A stretch of DNA of 64,000 nt, taken from positions 28,783 through 92,782 of the forward strand of contig CANJNC010000007.1 in NCBI GenBank assembly GCA_947475685.1. Direction: 5' to 3'. Source of the stretch: Comamonadaceae bacterium (GTDB lineage: Bacteria > Pseudomonadota > Gammaproteobacteria > Burkholderiales > Burkholderiaceae_C). Positions 26,066 to 34,966 of this stretch are shown piece after piece. A program made the translations under genes and the position numbers. The notes beneath the pieces are model-generated. The model searched no databases and was not told where the DNA came from. It saw nothing but the letters and a program-made list of their open reading frames with translations. How positions within the stretch are numbered: the stretch's first letter is position 1; each line of letters opens with the position of its first letter.

Positions 26066-26797
26066 TTAAGCTTTTTCGTTTTTTTCAATGGCTAATTTCT
26101 TGAGCCATTTTTTCTTCCATAAGTCCCAAGATCTGTAATATTCTTGCCATGAGACATTGGCAGCTACTTCATCGTCATCCATGTAAACGACAGACTCGCT
26201 AGAGCCAGCCATCATCATGGCTTGAAATTGCATTTTTGCGTTGTAGTCAAGATAGATGGTTCTGCCTACAGCTGTTTGAATTTTATTTCCCGTTACCACT
26301 GATCCATGTCCACGCATAAGTGCTGCAGGATGCTTGCCTAATTTGTCTGCAAGTGATTTTCCCAACATACTATTGCGAACCAACATGTCGGTACCTTTTT
26401 GAGCATCTCTAATATCCCAGTTTGGAATACCTAAACCAATAAAAGAGGACATGTGGAAAATGGGTTTAAGTTCACAAGTCGTACAGCTAAATGGAACAAC
26501 AGCGTGCGAATGATTGTGAACTATTGAATTGACATCAGGACGCGCTTTATAAATTTCACCATGAATATATCTCTCGTTATATCCTTTTGGTGAGTTTGGA
26601 TGAACAGGATTGCTATCAAGATCGAACTCTAAAATATCTTCTTCTTGAATTAACTCAGGAGCTACGTCTCGAGACATGAAGTAATGGTTAGGATTGGCTT
26701 CGCTTCTTACGGTAACGTGTCCATATGCATCAATAACGCCATATTCAGCGCAGACTCTTGATGCAATTACAAGGTCTTCAATAATACTCATCTTCAT
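26066..26797 (-). CDS. Class II aldolase/adducin-family protein with intact metal site
   Basis: A 243-residue zinc-type class II aldolase. Metal ligands are visible in 'IHGEIYKARPDVNSIVHNHSHAVVPFS' (HxH) and 'LMRGHGSVV'. Members cleave or decarboxylate sugar-acid or hydroxy-acid phosphates and free acids. It is followed on the same strand by nothing and preceded by a Bug gene 14 bases away, so the pair is a receptor-enzyme unit. The second ATG, at 26791, has 'agga' at better spacing and may be the true start. Confidence 0.82.
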   Translation of the reverse strand: MKMSIIEDLVIASRVCAEYGVIDAYGHVTVRSEANPNHYFMSRDVAPELIQEEDILEFDLDSNPVHPNSPKGYNERYIHGEIYKARPDVNSIVHNHSHAVVPFSCTTCELKPIFHMSSFIGLGIPNWDIRDAQKGTDMLVRNSMLGKSLADKLGKHPAALMRGHGSVVTGNKIQTAVGRTIYLDYNAKMQFQAMMMAGSSESVVYMDDDEVAANVSWQEYYRSWDLWKKKWLKKLAIEKNEKA

Positions 26798-26811
26798 CCT
26801 TTGGGTTTTAA

Positions 26812-27807
26812 TTACTCAACGCTTATTTTTCTATTTTGAACAACGGAAATCCATTTTGGGATTTCTTTGGACAATAACTTTTCTAGTTTATCAGGTTTAC
26901 CTCCGCTTACGTGAAGACCCAATTTGACCATTGAGTCTTTGGCATCAGCTTGAGTAAGAATTAAATTTATTTCATTGTTCATTGTATTGATAATATCTTT
27001 TGGGGTATTGAGTGGAGCAAGTACACCATACCAAGTATCAACCACCAATCCCGAAAATCCAAGTTCTTTGAAGGTGGGTACTTGAGGAAATGCAGTTGAT
27101 CTTTCATCACTCATGACTGCGATCATTTTGAGTTGTCCATTTGTAATAAACGGACTGGCTGTTTGAAGAGAGACAATGGTTGCCTTGACATGACCCGCTA
27201 TTACATCGGTCATGGCACCTGAGGAGCCCTTGTAGGGTACGTGAGTCAATTTAAGACCTGTCTCTTGCAGGAAAAGCTCCATTGCCAAGTGCTGAATACC
27301 GCCAGCGCCAGGAGTAGAGTAATCAAGTTGATTGGGCTTGCTTTTTGATAGCTCAATAAACTCTTTAACGGTATTGGTTTGTAAGTCAGGGGCGGTTACA
27401 AATCCCATTGCGCTTGTGCCTAGAAGGATGACGGGTGTAAAGCTTTTTATGGGATCAAATGGCAGTTGATTCTTAATGGCTGCTGTTGTACCGTGTGAAG
27501 TCGCTGTAAAAAGGTAGGTATACCCATTGGGTGGGGCCTTGGAAACTGCATCCGTCCCAATAATTCCAGATGCCCCAGCTTTATTGTCGACAACAACTGG
27601 AACATTCAATTTTGATGCTAAGCGTAAGCCAATTAACCTAGCCAAGACATCGGCTGTAGTTCCTGTCGTGTATGGAACAATAAAGTTAATTGACTTTGAA
27701 GGAAAACTTGGACTTACATTTGCTTGAGCAAAGCTACTTAAGGAATTTAATTGGGTGAGCGTTAGCAGTAGAAGAAATTTAGAGACTTTTTTAAGTTGCA
27801 ATTTCAT
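26812..27807 (-). CDS. Bug-family binding protein, GTT-type loop
   Basis: A 331-residue Bug receptor cotranscribed with the class II aldolase. Its first ligand loop reads 'IVPYTTGTTADVLARLIG', with GTTxD replacing the common GGxxD. The same variation occurs in two other Bug proteins of this window, both in Rieske-oxygenase operons. Signal peptide 'LLTLTQLNSLSSFAQ'. The gene starts about 200 bases from the divergent gentisate-dioxygenase-like operon, so the two may share regulation. An aromatic acid is a possible ligand. Confidence 0.86.
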   Translation of the reverse strand: MKLQLKKVSKFLLLLTLTQLNSLSSFAQANVSPSFPSKSINFIVPYTTGTTADVLARLIGLRLASKLNVPVVVDNKAGASGIIGTDAVSKAPPNGYTYLFTATSHGTTAAIKNQLPFDPIKSFTPVILLGTSAMGFVTAPDLQTNTVKEFIELSKSKPNQLDYSTPGAGGIQHLAMELFLQETGLKLTHVPYKGSSGAMTDVIAGHVKATIVSLQTASPFITNGQLKMIAVMSDERSTAFPQVPTFKELGFSGLVVDTWYGVLAPLNTPKDIINTMNNEINLILTQADAKDSMVKLGLHVSGGKPDKLEKLLSKEIPKWISVVQNRKISVE

Positions 27808-28007
27808 AAAATAAAATTAGGAATGATTACTGGTTAATAATTGAGCATAGAAGTATGAAATTATAAGAAAATTTAATAACTTATGCTAATATCTTAAATA
27901 GGATTAAATATTATTTCGTATTAGGGTTTATACCAACTTCAAGTTAGTGCAAATCAAGATGGTCTGCATCTTTGCCCTATTAATTTTAAACTACGACTTA
28001 GACTCCT

Positions 28008-29057
28008 ATGAAGGGTCCTAATGAAATGTCTCAAACTCCTTTAAGTCTTTTTTCAGATCGCATCAGCCCACTCAGTATTTCTCCACTTTGGGAGAGAAAA
28101 ATTAAAATGGTCCCAGGCTCTCAGTGTGTTCCTCATGTTTGGCCTTACTCGGTCATGCGTCCTTTACTTGATGAATCAACGCACTTGATTGAAAAAAAGG
28201 AAGCAGATAGAAGAGTTTTAATGATGGAGAATCCATCTCTAAGGGGCTCGTCTTTTATTTCGAATTCACTTTTTGCCGGTCTACAAATCATCATGCCTGG
28301 AGAGATTGCGCCATCACACAGGCATTCACCCAATGCACTTCGCTTTGTGATGGACGGGGAGGGAGCGTATACCTCTGTAAACGGTGAAAAAGTTTCAATT
28401 TATCCTGGTGACTTTATTGTTACTCCAGCATGGTCTTGGCATGATCATGGCAATTTGGGAAATGGTGCAGTTGTTTGGATGGACGGATTAGATACTCCGT
28501 TTAGTTCACTATTTGGTGCCCATTTCAGAGAAAATTATCCTGAAGATATTTTTCCTATTAGTAAACAACATGGGAACAGTTACGCTCAATATGGATCTAA
28601 CTTAGCGCCCTTGAGTTTCACTCATACACATGAACAAAATCCTTGCTCTTTATTGCATTATTCGTTTGATAAAACAAGGGATGCATTATTGAGCTTGGCT
28701 AAAGACGATGGTGTGAAAATCGACCTTGCACATGGATTCAAACTTCGTTACGTCAATCCCCTTGACGGATCATATCCTTTTAAGACGATGGCTGCCTTTA
28801 TGCAATTGCTACCAAAGGGCTTCAAAGGGCTTAATTACAGAACGACTGAGAACACAGTTTTTAACGTTGCATACGGTAACTGTCGAATTCAATTAAAAGA
28901 TCGCGTCGTTGAAATAAGTTCTAACGATGTTTTAGTAATCCCTTCATGGGAAACTTTTAGTTTTGAATCCGAAAACGAAACAATGATATTTAGTTTCTCT
29001 GACAGAGCTGCACAGCAATCGCTAGGTTTTTGGAGAGAAGAAATTCTTCCTATTTAA
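28008..29057 (+). CDS. Gentisate 1,2-dioxygenase-like cupin ring-cleavage enzyme
   Basis: A 349-residue two-cupin protein of the gentisate/salicylate dioxygenase family that opens an aromatic ring with Fe(II). The ligand set is visible as His104 and His106 in 'APSHRHSPNALRFVMDGEGAYTSVNGE' and His145/His147 in 'SWHDHGN'. Products of gentisate cleavage are maleylpyruvate and later fumarylpyruvate; candidate enzymes for both later steps occur at 45.0 and 62.5 kb. Related family members cleave salicylate, hydroxynaphthoate or halogentisates, so the substrate is not fixed. ATG 28026 is an alternative start with 'aaggg' upstream. Confidence 0.83.
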   Translation: MKGPNEMSQTPLSLFSDRISPLSISPLWERKIKMVPGSQCVPHVWPYSVMRPLLDESTHLIEKKEADRRVLMMENPSLRGSSFISNSLFAGLQIIMPGEIAPSHRHSPNALRFVMDGEGAYTSVNGEKVSIYPGDFIVTPAWSWHDHGNLGNGAVVWMDGLDTPFSSLFGAHFRENYPEDIFPISKQHGNSYAQYGSNLAPLSFTHTHEQNPCSLLHYSFDKTRDALLSLAKDDGVKIDLAHGFKLRYVNPLDGSYPFKTMAAFMQLLPKGFKGLNYRTTENTVFNVAYGNCRIQLKDRVVEISSNDVLVIPSWETFSFESENETMIFSFSDRAAQQSLGFWREEILPI

Positions 29058-29087
29058 AATGTTGAAAAGTATTTAAGGATTTTTTTA

Positions 29088-30380
29088 ATGTCGTTCAATA
29101 GATATGTACGTAACGATCCAGCAAATCAAGATTTTCAAGTCAACAGGCGTGCGCTTGTTGAGGATGAAGTATTGAATGATGAGTTTAAACATATATTTGA
29201 TAAGTGCTGGATCTATGCTGGACACGAGTCGGAAATTAAAAACAAAGGGGATTTTAAAACACGCAGCGTTTGTGGTCGACCAATCATTTTATGCAGAGAT
29301 GCGAATGAAAAAATCAGAGTTTATTTAAACGTATGTAGACACCGAGCGGCAGTTGTTTGCCGTGAATCCGAAGGTAATTCAAAGGGATTTTTTTGTTTTT
29401 ACCATGGGTGGAGCTACAACATAAACGGAGAGTTGGATGGTGTTCCTGGAAAAGCAAGTTATCCGCCTAGCTTTGACCAGTCAAAATTAGGACTTGCACA
29501 ACCCGCTCAAGTAGATAATTACAAAGGCTTTATTTTTATTTCATTCAACCCTGATGTTGAACCCTTGCCCGATTATTTGGCTGGTGCTAAAGAGTATATT
29601 GACTTGATTGTTGACCAATCACCAGATGGGAAAATGGAGGTTCTGGAAGGCACGCAAGAATACGATATTAAAGCAAATTGGAAATTATTGGTTGAAAACA
29701 GTTTTGATGACTATCATTTAATCACGACTCATTCGACTTGGCTTAACTATATGAAAAGATCAGGTGTTGAAATCAAAAAACCTGAAAAAGGCCATTTGAT
29801 GCCATCACATGGAATAGGAAAAGCTCTTGGAAACGGTCATGCGGTAATTGATAATGTTAATTTCCGGGGAAGACCTGTTGCCAAATGGATCCCCTTGTAT
29901 GGTGAAGCAGCAAAGCCAGTTATAGAAAAAATCCGCGAAGAACTTGTCAATCGTTTGGGGGAAGTTCGGGCAACTAGAGTGGCAGATACCAATCGCAATT
30001 TGGTTGTCTTTCCAAATTTAGTTCTCAATGACGGTTCCGCTGTAACGATCAGAACTTTTTTCCCAATTGCACCTGATCGAATGCAAGTTACTGCGTGGGC
30101 TTTAGGTCCTGTCAATGAGTCAGTTGAGGCCCGAGCAGTCAGGCTCGATAGTTTCCTTACCTTTTACGGCCCTGGTGGTTTTGCCACTCCCGACGACGTT
30201 GAGGCTTTGGAGTCTGTACAAAAAGGCATGGCAACTTTTAAAGAAGTTGAATGGTCAATCATGTCTAGGGGTATGGCTAAAGAGGGTGAGCAACTTAACA
30301 CGGATGAACTTCATTTAAGAGCCTTTTGGCTAAGATGGAGTGAGTTGATGTCTGAAAAAAATAAGTTGGAAATAACATGA
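29088..30380 (+). CDS. Ring-hydroxylating oxygenase alpha subunit (NagG-like)
   Basis: A 430-residue catalytic subunit of a Rieske non-haem iron oxygenase. The Rieske cluster ligands are Cys83-x-His85 and Cys103-x2-His106 ('NVCRHRAAVV', 'FCFYHGWSYN'). The mononuclear iron site is in 'NSFDDYHLITTH' (His210, His215), with a later Asp in 'GFATPDDVEALE'. A beta subunit follows with a four-base overlap, and a gentisate-dioxygenase-like gene lies directly upstream. Salicylate 5-hydroxylase (NagGH), which makes gentisate, has this architecture and neighbourhood. Ferredoxin is missing; a reductase lies at 53 kb. Confidence 0.85.
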   Translation: MSFNRYVRNDPANQDFQVNRRALVEDEVLNDEFKHIFDKCWIYAGHESEIKNKGDFKTRSVCGRPIILCRDANEKIRVYLNVCRHRAAVVCRESEGNSKGFFCFYHGWSYNINGELDGVPGKASYPPSFDQSKLGLAQPAQVDNYKGFIFISFNPDVEPLPDYLAGAKEYIDLIVDQSPDGKMEVLEGTQEYDIKANWKLLVENSFDDYHLITTHSTWLNYMKRSGVEIKKPEKGHLMPSHGIGKALGNGHAVIDNVNFRGRPVAKWIPLYGEAAKPVIEKIREELVNRLGEVRATRVADTNRNLVVFPNLVLNDGSAVTIRTFFPIAPDRMQVTAWALGPVNESVEARAVRLDSFLTFYGPGGFATPDDVEALESVQKGMATFKEVEWSIMSRGMAKEGEQLNTDELHLRAFWLRWSELMSEKNKLEIT

Positions 30381-30889
30381 AAATTACCGGCGAAGTAACT
30401 CGATCCGTAATTGAGGACTTTTTATATCGCGAGGCATTTCTATTAGATCAATGGAATTTGGATGAGTGGCTTAAACTCCTTACTGATGATTGTACTTATC
30501 ACATCCCATCTAACGATGCGCCGAAAAGTGAGTCGAGTAAAGCTCTTTTTTTAATCGCAGATGATTATCGAAGAATTACTGAGCGTGTCAATCGGTTGAA
30601 AGATAAAAATGCACACTCTGAATTTCCTCACTCTAGGACAAGACGAGTTATTGGAAATGTTCAATTTTATGAGCCAACTGATTCAGTCAATTCGTTATTA
30701 AAAACGTTTATTGTTAATGCAAACTTTGTCATTTATCGCCATAGAAGAGAAGGTGATATTCGTACTTATGTCGGCCGATATGAACACGAAGTAAGACTTA
30801 TTGATAGCCAACTTTTCCTATCTAAAAGAAAAGTTCTTTTAGATGCATATGAACTCGGCTCAATGGGACTCGTTAGTTTTATTCTTTAA
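30377..30889 (+). CDS. Ring-hydroxylating oxygenase beta subunit (NagH-like)
   Basis: A 170-residue small subunit with the SnoaL/NTF2-type fold of dioxygenase beta chains. Typical segments are 'FLYREAFLLDQWNLDEWLKLLTDDCTYHIPS', 'HSEFPHSRTRRVIGNVQ' and 'YVGRYEHEVRLIDSQLFLSKRKVLLD'. ATGA overlap with the alpha gene indicates coupled translation and a stoichiometric alpha/beta complex. It has a structural role with no catalytic residues expected. Confidence 0.87.
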   Translation: MKITGEVTRSVIEDFLYREAFLLDQWNLDEWLKLLTDDCTYHIPSNDAPKSESSKALFLIADDYRRITERVNRLKDKNAHSEFPHSRTRRVIGNVQFYEPTDSVNSLLKTFIVNANFVIYRHRREGDIRTYVGRYEHEVRLIDSQLFLSKRKVLLDAYELGSMGLVSFIL

Positions 30890-30901
30890 TCGAGAAGAAA
30901 A

Positions 30902-31876
30902 ATGGTTATATTAAAAAGACAATTTCTAAAATTATTTTCAATCAGTGTTTTGACTTTATTGACCAGTTATTTTGCTTACAATGCAAATGCTCAACAACGA
31001 ATACTTAAAATTGTTGTGCCACTTACTCCAGGTACAACGCCAGATTTAATCGCCCGCGCACTGGGCCCTTCTTTGAGTCAAAGGTTAGATATCAATTACA
31101 CAGTCGATAATCGTGCTGGCGCATCTAGCATGATTGGGATGAGTTATGTTGCAAAGTCTAACGATTCAAATACCTTGATGGTTATTCCAGCAACAACGGT
31201 GACACTGCCCTTTCTTTATAAAAATATAGATTTTGATGTCATCAATGGTTTTACTCCCATAACACAAGTGACATCGACCTCCTTTTTGTTGGTTGTAGGC
31301 CCTCAAGTTGGCGTGAAAAATTTATCTGAATTTATTGCGTGGACTAAAAATAACAAAAATCTTTTTTATGCGTCCCCCGGAAATGGGACTCACCACCACC
31401 TGTCGATGGAGTTGTTAAAGCAGGTGACTGGTGCGGAGATTGAGCATGTTGCTTATAAAGGTTCTGCACCTGCTTTTAATGATTTTTTATCTTCTCAAAT
31501 TCCAGCGATGTTCATGCCTATACAAGTCGCAGTTCCACTAGGTCAAGCTGGTAAATTAAAAATTATCGGTGGAACTTTAAAAGAAAGGCATCCTAATTTT
31601 CCAGATATACCATCCCTCCATGAACTTGGAGCAAAAGACTTTAATGTTGATCCATGGTATTCAATTTGGGGCCCACCAAATTTGTCTAAAAGTATGGTCG
31701 ATAGTTATCGAAATGCAATTATCGCTTCTCTGAACGAGCCCTCTATTAAAGAGAGCTTTTTAAAGCAGGGTTTAATCATTAAAACTTCAACTCCTACGGA
31801 ATTGGTGAGTTTGACTAGAGCCGAGTCAGCTTTATGGTCAAGGGTAATAGGACTGACAAACATCAAAGCTGAATAG
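30902..31876 (+). CDS. Bug-family binding protein of the oxygenase operon, GTT-type loop
   Basis: A 324-residue Bug receptor 12 bases behind the oxygenase beta gene. Its loop 'IVVPLTPGTTPDLIARAL' has GTTxD in place of GGxxD. Signal-like N terminus 'ISVLTLLTSYFAYNANAQ'. Its operon position points to the aromatic acid consumed by the oxygenase as ligand. The coding end ('NIKAE' stop) forms one arm of a hairpin with the same five codons of the convergent Bug gene. Confidence 0.86.
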   Translation: MVILKRQFLKLFSISVLTLLTSYFAYNANAQQRILKIVVPLTPGTTPDLIARALGPSLSQRLDINYTVDNRAGASSMIGMSYVAKSNDSNTLMVIPATTVTLPFLYKNIDFDVINGFTPITQVTSTSFLLVVGPQVGVKNLSEFIAWTKNNKNLFYASPGNGTHHHLSMELLKQVTGAEIEHVAYKGSAPAFNDFLSSQIPAMFMPIQVAVPLGQAGKLKIIGGTLKERHPNFPDIPSLHELGAKDFNVDPWYSIWGPPNLSKSMVDSYRNAIIASLNEPSIKESFLKQGLIIKTSTPTELVSLTRAESALWSRVIGLTNIKAE

Positions 31877-31896
31877 TTTCATTCTGCTTTGATGTT
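31859..31896. terminator. Hairpin formed by the coding ends of two convergent Bug genes
   Basis: Arms AACATCAAAGC and GCTTTGATGTT pair perfectly over 11 bp; after one T:T mismatch GAAT pairs with ATTC, leaving a six-base loop. Both arms lie inside the genes because both proteins end in NIKAE. The loop includes the rightward stop codon TAG. No T run follows, so termination strength is uncertain. Confidence 0.5.
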
Positions 31897-32889
31897 ATTC
31901 TTATTAACGAGTGAAACCCATTTATTGATTTCATCTTTTAAAAACTGCTGCTGATCTTGACTTGAAATGTTTAGCATTCTTCCGCCGTCTTTTTCTACTT
32001 GAGCTATAAATTCCGGATCTTTATTAATTAACTCCATACTGGTCCTTAATTTACTCACAATTTGCACTGGAGTATTGATTGGCGCAAAAAGAGCAAACCA
32101 ACTCTCACCATTGAATTTTGTTACACCAGTTTCATTGATTGTTGGAACTTGAGGTATCAGTGGGTTACGCTCTAGAGATGAAAGTGACAGACCTTTAAGT
32201 TTATTAGTTTGAATGTACTGTTTGGAGGCAGACATGTTATCAAACATCACATCTATTCTTCCACCGAGCATTTCTTGATATCCTTGTGCCGCGCCTTTGA
32301 ATGGAACGTGGGTTAAATTTAAACCCATGCCGTTAAACAATATGGTGCCCCAAACATGTTGAAGTGTTCCAATTCCAGCGGAGGCAAAATTGAGTTGATT
32401 GGGTCTTTCTTTTGCGTATTTAAAAAATTCTGCAAAGGAGTTGACGGGTAAATCTGGTTTTGCTAAAAGAACAAATGAGTATGCCGATATGTATCCTAAG
32501 GGTATGAAACTTTTTTCAGGGTCATAGCTTAGATCTTTAATCAGGGCTTTGTTCATTACCATATTAAAAAGGCCACCGATCATTAGGGTGTAACCATCAG
32601 AGGCCGCATTGGCGGCAAACTCGGTTCCAACCAAAGAACCCGCTCCAGTTTTATTTTCTACAACGGTAGGTTGCTTGAGTTGTTCTGATAGTTTTTGAGC
32701 AACTTTTCTTCCAATTAAGTCTGTTCCACCTCCTGCCGCTTGTGGAATAATGAATTTAATAGGTCTACTTGGATAGTCAGCGTAATTGTTAGGGGCCTGG
32801 GCCAAAAGATTGGTCGTGAAAAACATGATCAATGCGAAGGCGCTGAAACTGCATTTACGTTGAATGCAGATATATGTCTTTGGATTCAT
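31879..32889 (-). CDS. Bug-family binding protein, paralogue of the 10.9-kb Bug
   Basis: A 336-residue Bug receptor with loops 'FIIPQAAGGGTDLIGRKVA' and 'VENKTGAGSLVGTEFAANAASDGYT'. Long stretches match the Bug protein at 10893-12098, for instance 'GYISAY.FVL', 'SAGIGTLQHVW', 'QEMLGGRID.MFDN' and 'EKDGGRMLN', so the two are recent paralogues. It stands alone on the minus strand, stop codons two bases from the convergent oxygenase-operon Bug, and diverges from the VOC/Rieske module. Its ligand is presumably the same as for its paralogue. Confidence 0.86.
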   Translation of the reverse strand: MNPKTYICIQRKCSFSAFALIMFFTTNLLAQAPNNYADYPSRPIKFIIPQAAGGGTDLIGRKVAQKLSEQLKQPTVVENKTGAGSLVGTEFAANAASDGYTLMIGGLFNMVMNKALIKDLSYDPEKSFIPLGYISAYSFVLLAKPDLPVNSFAEFFKYAKERPNQLNFASAGIGTLQHVWGTILFNGMGLNLTHVPFKGAAQGYQEMLGGRIDVMFDNMSASKQYIQTNKLKGLSLSSLERNPLIPQVPTINETGVTKFNGESWFALFAPINTPVQIVSKLRTSMELINKDPEFIAQVEKDGGRMLNISSQDQQQFLKDEINKWVSLVNKNNIKAE

Positions 32890-33079
32890 TTTCGTCCCTT
32901 GGTTTAAAGTCTATCTATTCAGCTACCTTAATTGATAATCTGCATTATTTGTAAATTAAAAGAAAAATAATTCTAAGTATTTTCATCTCTTTCATTTTTT
33001 CTAAATTGTGGTAAATTCGAGGGTTAATTTAGGTCTAAATTTCAAGAATAAAGTAAATAAATTAGCAATGGTGGGAATA

Positions 33080-33631
33080 ATGGAATTACCAAATTTAAAT
33101 CTTAGGCATGTTGGAATATTTGTTTCCGATATAGATGTCATGTCCTCTTTTTATAAAAGTGTTTTAGGTTTTACTCAAACCGATCGTGGCGAAGTTAGAG
33201 GCGGTCAAGTGGTATTTCTGACGCGAGATCCTTTATCGCACCATCAGTTGGTGATGGAAACGGGTCGACCCATCGGCGCTGGACCTGGTTTAGGAGTTCA
33301 ACAAATTTCATTTCAAGTTGCGACCCTTGGCGATTTAAGGCAAATGTATAAAATTGTTTCACAAAGAAATGACGTTACGACGATTCAGACCATTGATCAC
33401 GGAAATTCATGGTCTTTGTATTTTAGAGATCCTGAGATAAATCGAATTGAGGTTTATCTTGACACGCCGTGGCATATTTCTCAGCCTTATTCGGAGCCTC
33501 TTGATTTACTACAGACAGATGAAATAATTTATGAAACAACTCTAAAAAAGTTAACTTCCTACGGTGAAGTTAAACCTTTTGAAGCATGGTCGAATGAATT
33601 ATCAAAAACCATTTTCTCTAACTTGAGTTGA
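33080..33631 (+). CDS. VOC-family metalloprotein (extradiol-dioxygenase/glyoxalase fold)
   Basis: A 183-residue protein with paired vicinal-oxygen-chelate repeats. Candidate metal ligands are the His in 'NLRHVGIFVSD', a His in 'LSHHQLVME' and the Glu in 'EINRIEVYLDTPW', a pattern seen in single-domain extradiol dioxygenases and lactoylglutathione lyases. It opens the module with a Rieske oxygenase, so ring cleavage or isomerisation of the hydroxylated product is plausible. The ORF track starts with GTG 33008; ATG 33080 with 'gtggga' upstream is preferred, ATG 33068 being an alternative. Confidence 0.75.
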   Translation: MELPNLNLRHVGIFVSDIDVMSSFYKSVLGFTQTDRGEVRGGQVVFLTRDPLSHHQLVMETGRPIGAGPGLGVQQISFQVATLGDLRQMYKIVSQRNDVTTIQTIDHGNSWSLYFRDPEINRIEVYLDTPWHISQPYSEPLDLLQTDEIIYETTLKKLTSYGEVKPFEAWSNELSKTIFSNLS

Positions 33632-33669
33632 ATTGAACTATATTATTTGTAAATGAATTGGAATAGAAA

Positions 33670-34959
33670 ATGGCGATAAGTAGTCAAACAAACCTTGAAC
33701 TCACTCAAACTGGGCCAGGTACCCTTATGGGTAATCTTTTCAGACGATATTGGATTCCTATTTTAATTTCCAGCGAACTTCCAACGCCTGACTCTAATCC
33801 GATCCGAGTTAAGGTTTTATCTGAAAAGTTATTGGCTTTTCGCGATTCAAAGGGTAAGGTTGGTTTAATTGACGAATTTTGTGCCCACAGAGGTGTCTCC
33901 CTTTGGTTTGGTCGAAACGAAGAATCTGGAATTCGTTGCCCATACCATGGATGGAAATATGATGTAAATGGTCAATGTGTTGACGTTCCTTCAGAGGAAG
34001 GAAATGGGTTTAACCAAAAAATTAAACTTGTTTCATATCCTTGCATTGAGCAAGGTGGCGTTGTTTGGGCTTTTATGGGTAAAAAGGAAGAAATGCCAGA
34101 TTTACCAAAGTTTGAGTGGAATTTGGTGCCAAGTGAAAATTGCTATGTCTCAAAGAGATTGCAGGAGAATAATTATTTACAAGCGATGGAGGGGGGAATT
34201 GACTCCAGTCATGTCTCCTTTCTACACAGCGGTGAATTGCATACTGATCCTTTGCATAAAGGTACTAAAGGCGCTAAATTTCAAGGCGATAGAAAACCAC
34301 AGTTTGAGGTTCAAGAATCAGATGGCGGCTTATTAATTGGGGCAAGACGCAATGCTGAAGAGGGTTCTTATTATTGGCGAATATCCCAGTGGATCATGCC
34401 TTGGTACACAATGATTCCTCCCTACGGAGATAACGCCTTAAATGGACACGCATTTGTTCCAATTGATGATGAAAATTGCTGGGTATGGAGTACGACCTAT
34501 AAGCCGGCTCAAGCTCTGTCTAAGGAGGAAATTTATTCAATGGATAACGGTGAGGGTATGTATGCACAACTTATTCCAGGTACTTATCTTCCTGTCGCGA
34601 ATAAAAGAAACGACTATCTGATTGATCGTGATCTGCAGAAATCGGGCCGTTATTACAGTGGCGTCAAAGGGATTGGCATGCAAGATGCTTCTTTGCAAGA
34701 ATGCATGGGACCAATTCAAGATCGGAGTTTGGAGAATCTAGTCTCTACTGATAATGCAATTATCATGGCAAGAAATCGCTTGTTAAAAGCGGCTAAAAAT
34801 CTAGATAAAGGAATTGCACCTCCTGCCTTGAATCCCGATTCTCATTTTGTGCGATCGGCCTCAGTTCAGTTACCAATTGGGACTCCATTTAAGGAGGGAG
34901 CGGCAGATAGTTTAAAAGCCAATCCTGGAAAAACACATGTATCTGAACATTCTGTGTAA
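33670..34959 (+). CDS. Single-component-type Rieske oxygenase (phthalate-oxygenase-like)
   Basis: A 429-residue Rieske non-haem iron oxygenase of the phthalate 4,5-dioxygenase/toluenesulfonate monooxygenase class, which works as homo-oligomer without beta subunit. Cluster ligands Cys71-x-His73 and Cys90-x2-His93 are in 'FCAHRGVSLWF' and 'RCPYHGWKYDVNG'. The iron site is in 'MEGGIDSSHVSFLHSGE'. It clearly differs from the alpha subunit at 29 kb and is not a duplicate. The needed reductase is not adjacent. Substrate unknown. Confidence 0.86.
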   Translation: MAISSQTNLELTQTGPGTLMGNLFRRYWIPILISSELPTPDSNPIRVKVLSEKLLAFRDSKGKVGLIDEFCAHRGVSLWFGRNEESGIRCPYHGWKYDVNGQCVDVPSEEGNGFNQKIKLVSYPCIEQGGVVWAFMGKKEEMPDLPKFEWNLVPSENCYVSKRLQENNYLQAMEGGIDSSHVSFLHSGELHTDPLHKGTKGAKFQGDRKPQFEVQESDGGLLIGARRNAEEGSYYWRISQWIMPWYTMIPPYGDNALNGHAFVPIDDENCWVWSTTYKPAQALSKEEIYSMDNGEGMYAQLIPGTYLPVANKRNDYLIDRDLQKSGRYYSGVKGIGMQDASLQECMGPIQDRSLENLVSTDNAIIMARNRLLKAAKNLDKGIAPPALNPDSHFVRSASVQLPIGTPFKEGAADSLKANPGKTHVSEHSV

Positions 34960-34966
34960 TTTGAAT

